A stretch of 64,000 bases of DNA from the NCBI GenBank assembly GCA_020912385.1, contig CP087210.1, positions 1,054,001-1,118,000 on the forward strand, written 5' to 3'. Shown piece after piece: positions 22,686 through 33,353 of the stretch (position 1 is the first letter of the stretch; each line of letters starts with the position of its first letter). Source of the stretch: Neofusicoccum parvum (taxonomy: Eukaryota > Ascomycota > Dothideomycetes > Botryosphaeriales > Botryosphaeriaceae). Both the position numbers and the translations under genes were made by a program. The notes beneath the pieces are model-generated. The model was not told where the DNA came from and did no database searches. It worked only from the letters and a program-made list of their open reading frames with translations.

Positions 22686-23134
22686 GGTTGCGGCTTGCTG
22701 GAGCTTCGGGAGGAGACGACGGGAGAGTGCGAGGGCAGCGGGCCTGGGGACTGAGCCGGGAGGAGCTCGCGGCGCGCAGAGAGATGCGAGAGATGGAGCA
22801 GAACAGCGGGCGCGCGCCAGGCCAATCGACGGCCGGCCACCTGCAAAGCGGTGAGTCGCGGGCGGCGGGGTGCTAGCCCTCATCCAGCTAGCTGTGCTCG
22901 GGCTCGGCGCAGGTTTCGCCGGTTTCCGACGCGCGCGCCGCCCGTACCGGACGTCTTTGGTCAGCTCCGCCGGGAGCTCCAGCGCCTCACTGCAGCACCC
23001 AACATCCTCCTCCCACCACGCTGGTCCATCGTCGCTCGCGCTCCCAGCCTTGCCGTGCCTGCTCCACTGCCTCCTCACCGCCCGCCCGACCTTCCTGTTC
23101 TCGTAACCCCGCCCCACCCGCAGCGTCACTCAGC
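22686..23134. promoter_or_regulatory. Shared divergent promoter, RPD3 / Rpn11
   Basis: 449 bp separate the two start codons and must hold both promoters. The Rpn11-proximal half (22980-23130) is C/T-rich on the plus strand; the RPD3-proximal half is G/A-rich on the plus strand, which mirrors it. Confidence 0.6.
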
Positions 23135-24428
23135 ATGGATCGCCTAAACCGCATGCTCGCCGCCGCGCAGGGCATGAGAGATGCCGGCCCAGCTCAAGTA
23201 CGTCCAGTCCCTGCCGTTGCACCCGCTCCTCCGCCACTGTTCTGGCGACATGGACCCCTTTCCTTACCCTGACGGGTGGTACGCGGATTGGTACTTTGTA
23301 TGCCGCCGCGTCAGAGCTCCGACATGTGCGCGCTGCTTGCCCGGCTCAGCAAGCTAATCGCAGACTTCTACAGGACACGAATCTCATCGACAACTCCGAA
23401 ACCGTCTACATCTCCTCGCTCGCTCTCCTCAAGATGCTGCGGCACGGCCGCGCCGGTGTGCCGATGGAAGTCATGGGTCTGATGTTGGGAGAGTTCGTGG
23501 ATGACTACACTGTGCGGGTGGTCGACGTCTTCGCCATGCCCCAGAGCGGTACTGGTGTCAGTGTCGAGGCTGTGGATCCTGTGTTCCAGACCAAGATGAT
23601 GGACATGCTGAGGCAAACGGGACGGTAAGGAACATCTACGTGGAAGTCCGACGCCCGCGACAATGTGCTGATATGACGCCATCACTAGGCCAGAGACTGT
23701 CGTCGGCTGGTACCACTCGCATCCCGGTTTCGGCTGCTGGCTGTCCAGCGTCGATATCAACACGCAGCAATCCTTCGAGCAGCTCACTCCCCGTGCCGTC
23801 GCCGTCGTCGTAGACCCCATCCAGTCCGTGAAGGGCAAGGTCGTCATTGACGCTTTCCGCCTGATCAACCCGCAGACGCTCATGATGGGCCACGAGCCCC
23901 GGCAAACCACGTCCAACTTGGGCCACCTCAACAAGCCGTCGATCCAGGCGCTCATCCACGGCCTCAACAGGCACTACTACAGCATAGGCATCAACTACAG
24001 GAAGACGGGTCTGGAGGAGAACATGTTGATGAACTTGCACAAGCATGTCTGGACGGAGGCATTGGAGATGGATGACTTCAAGCAGGAGGGTGAGAAGAAC
24101 GTGGACAAATTGAAGAGGCTGGTCAGCTTGGCCGAGGGCTACGAGAAGAGAGTCAAGGAGGAGACGGAGCTTTCCAAGGAACAGCTGAAGACGAGATACG
24201 TCGGCAAGGTGGATCCGAAGAAACGTACGTTTTCTCACAAAGTGGCAATCCGAAGTACCGTGCTAACTTTTTTTTTTTACAGACATCGAGGACGTCGGCC
24301 AGCAACTCATCGAGGACAACATTGTGGCGGTCTCTAGGCAGATGATCGACAAGGAGGCCTGCTTACCCAAGAACGCTGGCGCGAACGGCGCCGTGAACGG
24401 CGAGATGGAGGTCGATGATGAGCTATGA
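23135..24428 (+). CDS. RPN11: 26S proteasome lid deubiquitinase Rpn11
   Basis: Four exons, 23135-23197, 23374-23624, 23689-24224 and 24283-24428, give 331 aa. Introns are 176, 64 and 58 nt; the last has CTAAC and a T-tract before ACAG. The JAMM zinc-protease motif is complete: Glu53 in [11 protein letters not shown], then His114, His116 and Asp127 in [16 protein letters not shown]. The protein removes ubiquitin chains from substrates as they are unfolded by the proteasome, working with Rpn8 in the lid. The C-terminal part has the helical MPN+ extension ([14 protein letters not shown]) and ends in a short acidic tail. The cysteine and serine that follow the histidines in canonical Rpn11 (GCWLSS) are present, which separates it from CSN5. 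Confidence 0.97.
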
Positions 24429-25244
24429 TCGATGACTACTCAGTTGTGTAATATACACCATTACGAGGTGCTAAGGATTCGGAGTCCACAGGATAGATTC
24501 GCCTGGCATGGCTTTCGAATGATGCTTGCAAGAATAGACATGACCGAATGCGAAGGACGTGGTCGCATCTGTGCAATATGTCCGACTTATTATTTCGTGA
24601 TGATGGGTCGAATTGCTTAGCTAGCTGAGAATACTGATACCAGCTCCCGTGTTTGTATGTACTCTATCCTGTCCTGGTTAAGTAACTCCGGACTCAATTT
24701 GTAGCCAATACTGTCCTACATATCTGTCTAGGGTTCATAGCTGCTGCCGATCTCATCCGCACTGAGCACATCGAGTCTGGTACTCGTCTACCTCTCGCGT
24801 GGCGTTTGCGTAAACTTTCAGCCTTCATGTTTCAACTACACTCTGATTAACCACCTGCTCCCGGTAGCATATTGAAGGGCAGAGTGAAGCAGCTCCTCGC
24901 CTTGCATATGCACTTATGGTAGTTAGATAAATCGCCACGATTCCCTGTCATGTTCGTCTCGTGCTTCGGCGGATTGATTCTGGTCTGATTCTTACAAAAG
25001 AAGTTGAGTCTCAGAGACGAACATTCTTCACTCGTCCAATAAACTAAACCATCACTGCCTCAGTAAATATTCACCGTACACTTTCGAAAAACAGAGCCCT
25101 CATAGTTCGAATGCATATATGGTCCGTTTTCCCAACAAGCTTTGGTGTTCTTGTTGCACAAACAAATCTCGTGACTCACATCATGATTCTGCCTTGCCGG
25201 CCTAAAAGGACCAAGTACACCAACGCACATGCTCTCACATAGCC
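24429..25244. other. Intergenic spacer between Rpn11 and tRNA-Pro
   Basis: About 0.8 kb of AT-leaning sequence with many stops in all frames. I see no gene. Confidence 0.6.
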
Positions 25245-25249
25245 AAAAA
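25245..25249 (-). terminator. RNA polymerase III terminator of tRNA-Pro
   Basis: A run of five T on the minus strand begins eight bases past the 3' end of the tRNA, as expected for Pol III termination. Confidence 0.75.
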
Positions 25250-25257
25250 GAATGCTG

Positions 25258-25404
25258 GGGCCCAGCCGCGAGTCGAACGCGGGACCTCTCGCAGTTCAGA
25301 AGAAAGCTCCCAAAGCGAGAATCGTAACCACTAGACTGGATTCGGTATTAGTCATCCTGTAGGTGTTGAAGAGGGAGGGGGAATGGTCACTCACCCACTG
25401 GGCC
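25258..25404 (-). tRNA. tRNA-Pro(UGG) with two introns, one of spliceosomal type in the D arm
   Basis: Three exon pieces, 25404-25395 (10 nt), 25335-25309 (27 nt) and 25293-25258 (36 nt), add up to a 73-nt tRNA. The acceptor stem GGCCCAG pairs with CTGGGCC in all seven positions, although its 5' strand lies beyond the insertion; the anticodon stem CTCGC/GCGAG and T stem CCGCG/CGCGG are also complete. The loop TTTGGGT holds anticodon UGG (25312-25310). The 15-nt intron 25308-25294 is at the canonical site after position 37, where yeast tRNA-Pro(UGG) also has one. The 59-nt insertion at 25394-25336 sits between positions 10 and 11, inside box A. Box B (GTTCGACTC) is intact. Gene or recent pseudogene cannot be decided from sequence alone, but all pairs are kept. 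Confidence 0.93.
25336..25394 (-). other. 59-nt spliceosomal-type intron inside tRNA-Pro
   Basis: The insertion starts GTGAGT, has GACTAAT with the branch adenosine 12 nt before the end, and ends CCAG. Length, donor, branch site and acceptor match the protein-gene introns of this window. Removing it exactly restores TGG-TCTAGTGG, the normal positions 8-19 of tRNA-Pro. It has no stretch of four T that would stop Pol III. Its terminal CAG followed by TCTAGTGG partly rebuilds box A, differing from the uninterrupted box at two positions. Confidence 0.85.
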
Positions 25405-26440
25405 TCTTGCCTGTTGATGGGGGGAGAGCTGGATTAATGGAATGATATTTTGCGCTCCCCCGAGCCACTTCTTGGGGGTGATTGTGTTGAGGAGACATTA
25501 GGTTATAGCAGGAGGCGTTTGGTTGGTGGGGCTGAGCAGACGGGAAGGGTGGCGGTGAAGGGACGGGTAAGCACTGCAACCCGCAGCACGCGGTTGCCTG
25601 CGTGTAATTTCAACCATACAGCGGTTAGACCTTTTGTGATTTGGAAACCGAGCTGATTGAGGGGAGGCGTCCTGGCATTGTGGGTCAGTCTGATACTGTG
25701 CCTCAAGTTTTGTGGTCTAGCAATCCAGAGTTTCAAATCTTTCGAATGCCAGCAGCCCAGCCAGATATTTAATAAACCTTAGACTGAAGGAAGGTTGAAA
25801 TCAGTGCATACTGGGCTTTACCAGACGTGAACAGTGAAGCTCACACTACGTACGGCTAGAGAGCCGAAGCCTGAATTAACGACGGTAAAATTGAAAAGTG
25901 AAATGAGGCAAGTTACAAACCTAAACAATCTATAGTGCCAAACTACAATCAGGCGAGAGAGTCTGGAGGCAAGAAAAAAGGCAGAGCTATCGAAGTCATG
26001 TTCAGCGACTGTCAGGTTGCCCACTGCTCGAATGCGGAAGGTCTCATGAATCATGTAGCTGGCTGGAGCACTGACCGTGGCACAAGGCGCTGCGCCGCAC
26101 TAGTGCAGGTGTAATCATCAGGATGCGCGATCGTGCACTCGGATTCTCCTTCGACTGACATGAGGCTTGGAAGCGAAGGGGAATAAGCCTAGAGCTGGAT
26201 TCCATAATCAATGACGCAATCTCGATCTGTCCTGCGCTCATCGGAGGCGAATGACTCGCGCCAGCTCTGCGTTAAAAAGAAAGCTCCCGCATCCAGCACC
26301 GCAACCCCGCGTTACAGCATCCCGCATCTCTACACCCCGATTGTACCAGCACCTCGGAATCTACCAACCTAAAACGCCTACTCGCCCTCTCCGCCCTCGT
26401 CCTCGTCCTCGCTACCCTCCTGGCTGGTCCCTACACGAAC
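25405..26440. other. Intergenic spacer between tRNA-Pro and MsrA
   Basis: About 1 kb, AT-leaning, with only short scattered frames. The last 170 bases are C-rich and are probably the MsrA leader. Confidence 0.6.
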
Positions 26441-27159
26441 ATGACCACCATGAGCAGCCTCTTCACGCGCTTCATGCGCCCATTCTCCTCCGGACCGCTG
26501 CACGCGGTCGAGAACGGCGCCAACGGTGTCGCGAGCGGCAACTACCAGAAGGCGACGATCGCAGCAGGTTGCTTTTGGGGCGTTGAGCATACCTACCGCA
26601 AAAGCTTTTCGAACAAGGGCCTCATCGATGCGCGCGTCGGATATATCGGTGGCGATACCAAGAACCCGAACTACAGGCAGGTCTGCGGAGGTGACACTGG
26701 ACGTACGTATCTCCGAGGGTATCGGGAGCGATAGCGTAGCGGTATGAGACTGCGATTAGAGAGGATCCGTGCTGACGCGCGAGTGGGTGGACAGATGCCG
26801 AAGGCCTGCAAATCATCTTCGATCCGGAGAAGGTCACGTACAGACAGTTGATCGAGTACTTGTACACCATCCACGACCCGACGCAGTTGAACCACCAGGG
26901 CCCGGACAGAGGCACCCAGTATCGCAGTGCCATCTTCTTCCACTCGCCTGAGCAGGAGGCCATTGCGAAGGATGTCACCGAGCGCGCCAACAAGGAGTGG
27001 TGGAGCGGCAAGATTGTCACACAGCTGGTGCCTGCCGGCGAGTGGTACGATGCGGAGACGTACCACCAACTTTATCTTGACAAGAACCCTGGCGGTTACG
27101 AGTGCCCGACGCACTTCATCAGGAAGCTCCCGCCGTTGAGCCAGCCGGAGAGTTCGTGA
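26441..27159 (+). CDS. msrA: Peptide methionine sulfoxide reductase MsrA
   Basis: Exons 26441-26702 and 26795-27159, with a 92-nt intron (GTACGT...ACAG), give 208 aa. The active-site motif GCFWG is at residues 43-47 with the catalytic cysteine at 44. It is followed by the family blocks ARVGYIGGD, then DTGHAEG across the splice, [20 protein letters not shown] and FFHSPEQE. The enzyme reduces the S-epimer of methionine sulfoxide in proteins, with thioredoxin as electron donor. The first about 35 residues precede the catalytic domain and contain RFMRPFSSG, which could be a weak mitochondrial presequence; a cytosolic form is equally possible. Confidence 0.95.
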
Positions 27160-27457
27160 CCGGTCCATGTGTACAAAGTGATCATGTAAATAAAGCAACT
27201 GTGAGAAGGCGGCGTAAGAGTTGGGAAGTACAGCCACAGATGGCAAGTGCTACGGCAATGATGAGTTTACTTTGCGCGAAATGAGTGTGAAGAACATTTT
27301 TTCCAATGATCCTTCATTTCATGTCACTCCTATCAGGTGTACAAGTTGATTACAGCCACTGTTATACCTCATTCGCTATGCAATTTACATCATCATCATC
27401 ACCATTTCCATTCCAATCGCCTCAATGTTTCCCAGTCTGGTTCAGAACACCCCTCGT

Positions 27458-27970
27458 TTACTCCGGAGGCAGGGTCTCGAAGGTCGTGGCAACCTCCTTC
27501 TCCCAGGACAGCTTGGCCTTGCCGAAGATCTCAGCGGCCGGCTTGAACTGTTTGCCCTCGTCCAGCAGGCCGGTGCGCAGAACGATCTTGTCGTCGCCCA
27601 AGGCGGTCTGGTGGTGGTAGGGGTGGGTGGTGCAGTTGGGGCAGTAGTAGCAGTTCACCGGCTTGCCCGACTCGCCGGTGTAGGTGTATGTCTTGAGGCT
27701 GTCGCCGCCGGCCGTGAACTTCAGCGCGCTCTTGGGGATGATCTGGTTGAGCGTGAAGGTGCTGCCGGACAGGTACTTGCACGTGTCGCAGTGGCTATGG
27801 ATGGGTCAGTCGGGTGGCATGTGAAGAGGAGGAGAAACGACGGTGGATTGGGCCGCCGTTCAGGGAGGGAGGTGGCAGACGCACCAAAGGATGTGGCTGG
27901 CCTGGTCGGGCTCGAGCTTGACCTCCCACTTGGTCTGGCCGCAGGCGCAGTGGCCATGATAGGTCGTCAT
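27458..27970 (-). CDS. GFA (CENP-V/glutathione-dependent formaldehyde-activating) domain protein
   Basis: Exons 27970-27885 and 27794-27458, with a 90-nt intron (GTGCGT...CATAG), give 140 aa. The zinc ligands of the GFA fold are all visible: CACGQ near the N terminus, CHCDTCKYLSGS directly after the splice, and CYYCPNC in the middle. The splice makes the HILCHCDTC block; unspliced frames break it. Small stand-alone GFA proteins are common in fungi; formaldehyde or S-hydroxymethyl-glutathione binding is presumed from the name-giving enzyme but is unproven for most. It lies tail to tail with MsrA, 298 nt apart. Confidence 0.9.
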
Positions 27971-30124
27971 GGTGGCGAATCAAGCTGTTCTGGAGCAAGT
28001 GTTGGGATTGCTTGCGGATTGAGGGTAGAGTCAATGGAAGGGAGGGATTGGAGCAGAGTCTGGAGAGCGCAGTAGTAGCAGGATCCTAGACAGTCTTAAA
28101 TACACAGCTGGAGAGGCGCATCGTCCACAGGGCCGGCACCGGAACAGGGGAGCATTTGCACGGCGTCTGCCAGTCACAGCGGGCATTCGATGGAGTCCAA
28201 GCTTCTGGATCCATCGACCCGCAGAGAGCCGCCGATCGTGACCGCTGGGCTGTCATAAACATGGCCGGATCGAAAGCATGGCCAGGCGGGAAAGAGCGGC
28301 AACGGACGGACGCTTCCAAATACTGGCCTCGACACATTCCTATGACGTTAGCGCGAGGAGGGGCAGGGCCGTGCACGGGCCCGGGGGCGCGGGGTTGGCT
28401 TGACGCGCTAGAATTGACCTGCCAGCCGCTAGCTGCCATCCGCTGCCGCCAGCACAGCAGTGGAGGGCAGCCGCCCGCCGGCATGTCGGTCCTCCGCGCA
28501 GCCCGCTAATCAAAGAGACACAGCTGTGAGTCGTGATGCGAAACCCGCCGCCTGCCCGCGCATTAGCCGCAGGTACCTCCTCATTTTCTCGCAGCAGCGC
28601 TCCGATCCGATGTCGCCCACATCGACCGCCCGGCCCGCCGTGAACCTTCTTTCCCAGACCCCCGCCATGTTTCACAATTGCTGCATGCTGCACGCGACAG
28701 GCCAGCAGCTACATGCACACTGTGCCACTCGCCCTACTTTTCTCAACCACCACCCTGCAGCTGCCCGCGCTGCTCATTCGAGCGTCCGCTCCACCAAGAC
28801 ATGACGGCTGCACGACCTCCCGGCCGAGCATGGCCCACATCAGATCCTCCTCGCATATACGACCCCTCGTAAGAAGAACAAGATTCCAAATCGTGCCTTT
28901 TTGGCTTTCAGCTGCCCCGCCATTGATTGTCATCTGCCCGCTGTCCGGCTAAAAATTGATCAACCACCACGCGCCCGCGCTAGTGACTACGCTTATCGAC
29001 CGAGTCGCGGCCTGATCGACACCCGGCCTTGCAGTGCCGCGCCGCGGGCTGCCGTGCGGTCTTCATCCACGGCTGCTCCCGAGTCGGCCGGAGATGCCGA
29101 CTTTGCAGTATTTGCATTATGCGTCTCCCGCAGCCACGGAAGGGAAAATAGCGAGAGAGCTTCCAGACCTGCTCCCTCGACCTGGCCATCTGAAGAGAGC
29201 TTCTCGGCGGACGTCATACCTGTCCGCACGCTGGGTTTCTCCTGATAAGTTCTATGACCAGGGTACTACAGCACTCGTGTTGGTACCTCCTTCAAAGAGT
29301 AATGATAACGATAGCTCGGTGGAGAACACAACGCCCAAAAGATAGAATCATTACAGAGCACGCCATAAAATTGCTGCATCTAGAATGGCGAGTTTTCATG
29401 ACATCCCGCAGCAAAATCCAGCGTCACGTCACGACAATAGAACCCTCGGTTGCCTCCAAGGAGCCATTGGACACACGGCTTGACCGACAACTTGGGACAA
29501 CCGAGCGTGTCTAGCCAACAGCATGCGATTGCGCAAAACCTCGCTTCTTCTCTCAACTCAAAGATAAACAGAATCTCCGCAGCACTCCGCTTATCTCGCT
29601 CAGTAACGTCAACTTGCACAATCTCAAATCACCAAGCGAGCGAAACTCAAATACTCCCTCAATCCCTGCATACACATAGAAACTCAACATCACGTCCGGT
29701 ACGCACGTCATCTATTCCACCACCTGCCTGTTAAGATAAACAGGAAGTCTGGACGCGGACTCTGTATCCGCGGTCTCGGCAGGTTGCAGAGAGCCGCTGA
29801 TTCAGCTAGGAGGTCCCGACCACCGGAGTCATCTGGCTCGATATCTCCCGGGTTGATTTACATGTCACAGAGCGGGAGAGGCCCGGGGGCGAATCTGGGT
29901 AGGAGCTTTCGTCGAGCCGGCTCCAGGGCGATTTGCGGAGCTGGAAACTGCTGCTTGGCAATGGGCTGTTGACGCATCGTCTGGTTTTGCTGGACACTAG
30001 TGGCAAAGGGAGAAAACTCCCCGAGAAAAAAAAAGGAGGAGCAGGGCACAACAGAACGGCGGGGTCAGGAGCAATATCTCTCTATTTTGTTGTCCATTTT
30101 TCTGTCATTCTCCTCAGCGTACAC
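27971..30124. other. Intergenic region between the GFA and amidase genes
   Basis: About 2.1 kb. The first half is GC-rich with domain-free frames on both strands, the second half is more mixed. I see no gene, repeat or RNA. Confidence 0.5.
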
Positions 30125-32048
30125 CTAATCAACCTCAAGCAGCTGGTACTTTCCTCCATTCTTCTCCAGAGCATCTTCTATTCTCTCCATGACGGCAAGC
30201 ACCTTCTCCTCCTCGAGCCGCTGTCCGACGACCTGGACGGCTACGGGCAGACCCTCCATCTTGATGGCATCGTAATGCGTGTACGCACCCTTCGCAATGC
30301 CATTTAGCTTCTTGAAGTTGAATGAGGCCGGTAGCGCATCAAGGACGCGGTCAACGTGCGTGACCGGAAGGATGCCGCATGTGTAGTCGAGCTGGGGGTG
30401 AGAAACTGTCAGCGAAGAACATTTGGAGAGAGTAAGGAAGTTTCCTTGGTGTGGACTTACCAAGTTAAACAAGAAAGTGTAACCACAGCTGCTGCACGCC
30501 TCCTTCATGCCGTCGTGTGGGACAGCAGGTGTAGCATTCGGGACCGTGAGCAAAAAGTCCATCTTCGCCTCTTGCTCCCACCAGTCGTGCCATGAAGCCT
30601 TGTACGCCTCGCGCTTCGACACCAGCTTCCATTGCTCGAACGCGCTCTTCTCGTGCCAGCCGTCCAACAGATCCGCCCATAGCGGGTCACGCCTCACGTA
30701 CTTGACCCAGAGGTAGTGCAGGTACTTGAGCGGGCGCGGCAGCTTCGCGTAGAAGGTCATTTGCGCGGCGCCGGGATCGTTCCACTCGCCGGTGCGGAAA
30801 AAGGATAGGAAGGTGCGGCAGCCGTCTGTGTTGAGGAGGTGCGAAGCGATCTTCAGCGCTTCATAGGGAGATGGTGGCGTCACGTCGAAGACTTCGTGTC
30901 CTTCGGCACTGAGGGCGGCTGCGACTTGTTGCAGGGCGCGGGCGCAAGCAGGGGCAGGATCAACAACCCCTTGTCGGATGTTAACCAGAAATCAGTGAAC
31001 AGAGTAACAGCAAGGTGTTACTCACCATCAGTCCTCATTATGCCGACACGGAACCTCTTCTTCTCGAGGTACTCTTCGGTGACGTCCTTCCTCCATTCAA
31101 GAGGGTGGACGGTGTGGTCATACTTCCAGGGCCTCATGCCAATGAAGCTTGCAGTGAAGTATTGCAGGTCATTGAGGGTGCGTGCCATAGGGCTGAAGAC
31201 ACTGGCAATGCCTTCCTGGCCCGGCATACTCGTATTCATACCCATCTTCGGCCAACGGCCCGTTGAGCAACGTAGCGAATAGCAGCCAGAGAAATGTGCT
31301 GGCGCTCTTACGGAACCAGCAACATCTGACCCAATGCCAATGCGGCTACCGCCGAAAGCAAGCAGGGCAGATTCCCCGCCTGTCGAACCGCCAGGCGAGT
31401 ACTTGTTGTTGTGCGGGTTTGTGGTACGGCCCCAGACATCATTGGTCGACTCGAATGACAGCAGGGTGACTGGGAGGTTGGTCTTGACGAACGGGATGGC
31501 ACCTGCATCCTTGAGGAGGCGGACCATGGAGCCATCCTTCTCGTACGGCTTGCCGGTGTTGCAGGAGTAACCCACGCTCACGTCAAAGCCGCCGACGGCG
31601 ATGGAGTCCTTCAGTGACACGGGAATGCCGGCGAGAGGCCCTTGCAGGTTGATCTCGCCCTTTTCAACCCAATGCTCGGCTTCGGGGAACAGGATCTCGG
31701 TCACGCAGTTGGTCGCGTCCTGGGCTTTAATGGCGACCTTGCCGTAGGTGCGCAGAATGTCGATGGGGCTCGTGACATTGCCCTGGACATCTTGCACGAG
31801 CTCTTGGATGGGCTTGCGCAAGATGGTCCGTTCTGACTGCAGCAGCGGGTACTGGTACTCGGCTGGCAGCTTCGCGATTTTGGAGGCGCGCTCGGCTTGC
31901 TTGCGCTGGCTGTGCTTGGGTGAGCAATTGACTCGGGAGATTGAGGGTCTGTGAGCTTGCGGAGATGCGGGGAAGTTGCGGAGGAGCTCCAACGCGTCCG
32001 TACGTACCAGTCGCGCCGATGCTGGAAGTAATCGAGCGGATACACCAT
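30125..32048 (-). CDS. Amidase-signature family hydrolase (acetamidase-like)
   Basis: Four exons, 32048-32004, 31905-31026, 30969-30461 and 30391-30125, give 566 aa. Introns are 98, 56 and 69 nt; the last is a multiple of three and open, so it is easily missed. The catalytic triad has canonical spacing: Lys114 in GIPVSLKDS, cis-Ser189 in SPGGSTGGE and nucleophile Ser213 in GSDVAGSVR (75 and 24 residues apart, as in FAAH). The C-terminal part has MDFLLTVPNATPAVPH and the late block GLPVAVQVVGQRLEEEKVL. Such enzymes hydrolyse amides to acid and ammonia, often for nitrogen supply; the substrate is unknown. For intron 1, an alternative donor six bases earlier with another acceptor also fits the phase, but it loses the conserved tryptophan of RRDW. 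Confidence 0.93.
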
Positions 32049-33353
32049 TTTGCGTGGGTTTCTGGTCAGCGCCGTCAGGAGACACGCAGGAATTCAGGCT
32101 GAGGAGGCGGAGACATGGCGAAGAGTGGAGGACAAGCTCGGAGGGCTGGTGCGGGAGCCGTGAGGGACTTCCAAAGCCGACGATAAGCTCGGCTGGACTC
32201 GCCTGATGCGGACTGGACACTCGCGCCCTGACATGCCGTGGCCCCGGAATGGCACGGCGAAGGAGGGCGAAGGAAGACAGCTCACACAAAGTTCTCTTGA
32301 CCGTCGGACAGCCACGCTAATGCTTGCTGTCAGTGCATGACGGAGTGTCCTGGCGCGTTGCGATGCCGATGGCAGCGCCAGGTCGGCCCGGGGCCCAGCG
32401 CCAGCGGCAACCGGAGGCGGCGCAGCACTCGCCCAACACCGGCCAGCACAACCACAACACACCCGCCCGCCCTGCCGCAACGCGTTCCAGACCTCGAGCT
32501 GTGGGACGCGGCACGGTCGTGATCCTCTCTCCACCCGGCGCATCCTCCTCTCGCTGCTGATCGGGCGGCTGCCACTGATCCTCTCAGGTTAGATCCCCCG
32601 CGCGATCTCCATCAGCGCGCCAGCGGAACCCACTGTGATACATCCGGAGCGGCGCCTCAGCGGGTGCAGAGTCATGTTTCTTCAAGAGGTGGCTGAGCGG
32701 CGCCAGATGCGACAGAGCCGCACGCGTCGAGGCCGGGCGGCGAGTGGCTGTCGTTGTCTGTCGCTGGCGCTGGCTGGTCAGAGCTTCATGCAGCTCTTGT
32801 GCGAGCCCTGCCAGAATAGCCGCCCGCCCAGCCAGCCTCGCAATTCGCCCGCCAGGCCACCGCAGATTTGCAGCGGCCCGTGGAGTGAATCGCTGATCGC
32901 TCATTGGACCCACGCGCGTCTGCTCAGATGCTCTTGAAACCATCTGCTTTGCCTGTTGGATCTACCCACCCTCGCAAGAATAGAAATGGCCAGTGCGCGT
33001 TGAGCACTGGAGTTGAGCTTTTTGGCCTGAAGGTACGTATATAAGATGCTGAGACGTCGTCGCTCAAGCTAGATCATCAGTCCATCAATCAGTCATCTCA
33101 GCAAACAGTCTCTTCACGAATTTCCTACTTTTTCCTCTGTTTCATTTCGTCGGTCCCTCTTGAACTGCATTCGGCGCAAGTCATTCCCTTCGAAGAAAGC
33201 ATACAGCTGCTGCCTTTGGCATTCTCTTCTATACCGGCCAGCAGCCACTCCAGTCCTTAATTGCTTTGATAGCAGTCCATCCTCACCCAGGAGTTGATTT
33301 CCTGCAATTTTGTTCCTTTCCTCGTCCTCCACATTTCCACCACTTCAGCAAAA
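32049..33353. promoter_or_regulatory. Divergent intergenic region, amidase / MARVEL gene
   Basis: About 1.3 kb, GC-rich to 32900 and then AT-richer. The MARVEL-proximal end has a TATA box (listed separately) and a long C/T-rich leader. Confidence 0.5.
33038..33044 (+). promoter_or_regulatory. TATA box upstream of the MARVEL gene
   Basis: TATATAA lies about 310 bp before the start codon and is followed by CA-rich sequence (ATCATCAGTCCATCAATCA) that could hold the transcription start. The leader would then be about 250 nt. Confidence 0.5.

Noticed and set aside
31018..32289. Amidase start far upstream at 32289 in an unspliced frame
   Set aside because: The upstream part is domain-free; splicing from ATG 32048 gives the conserved family N terminus and correct phase.
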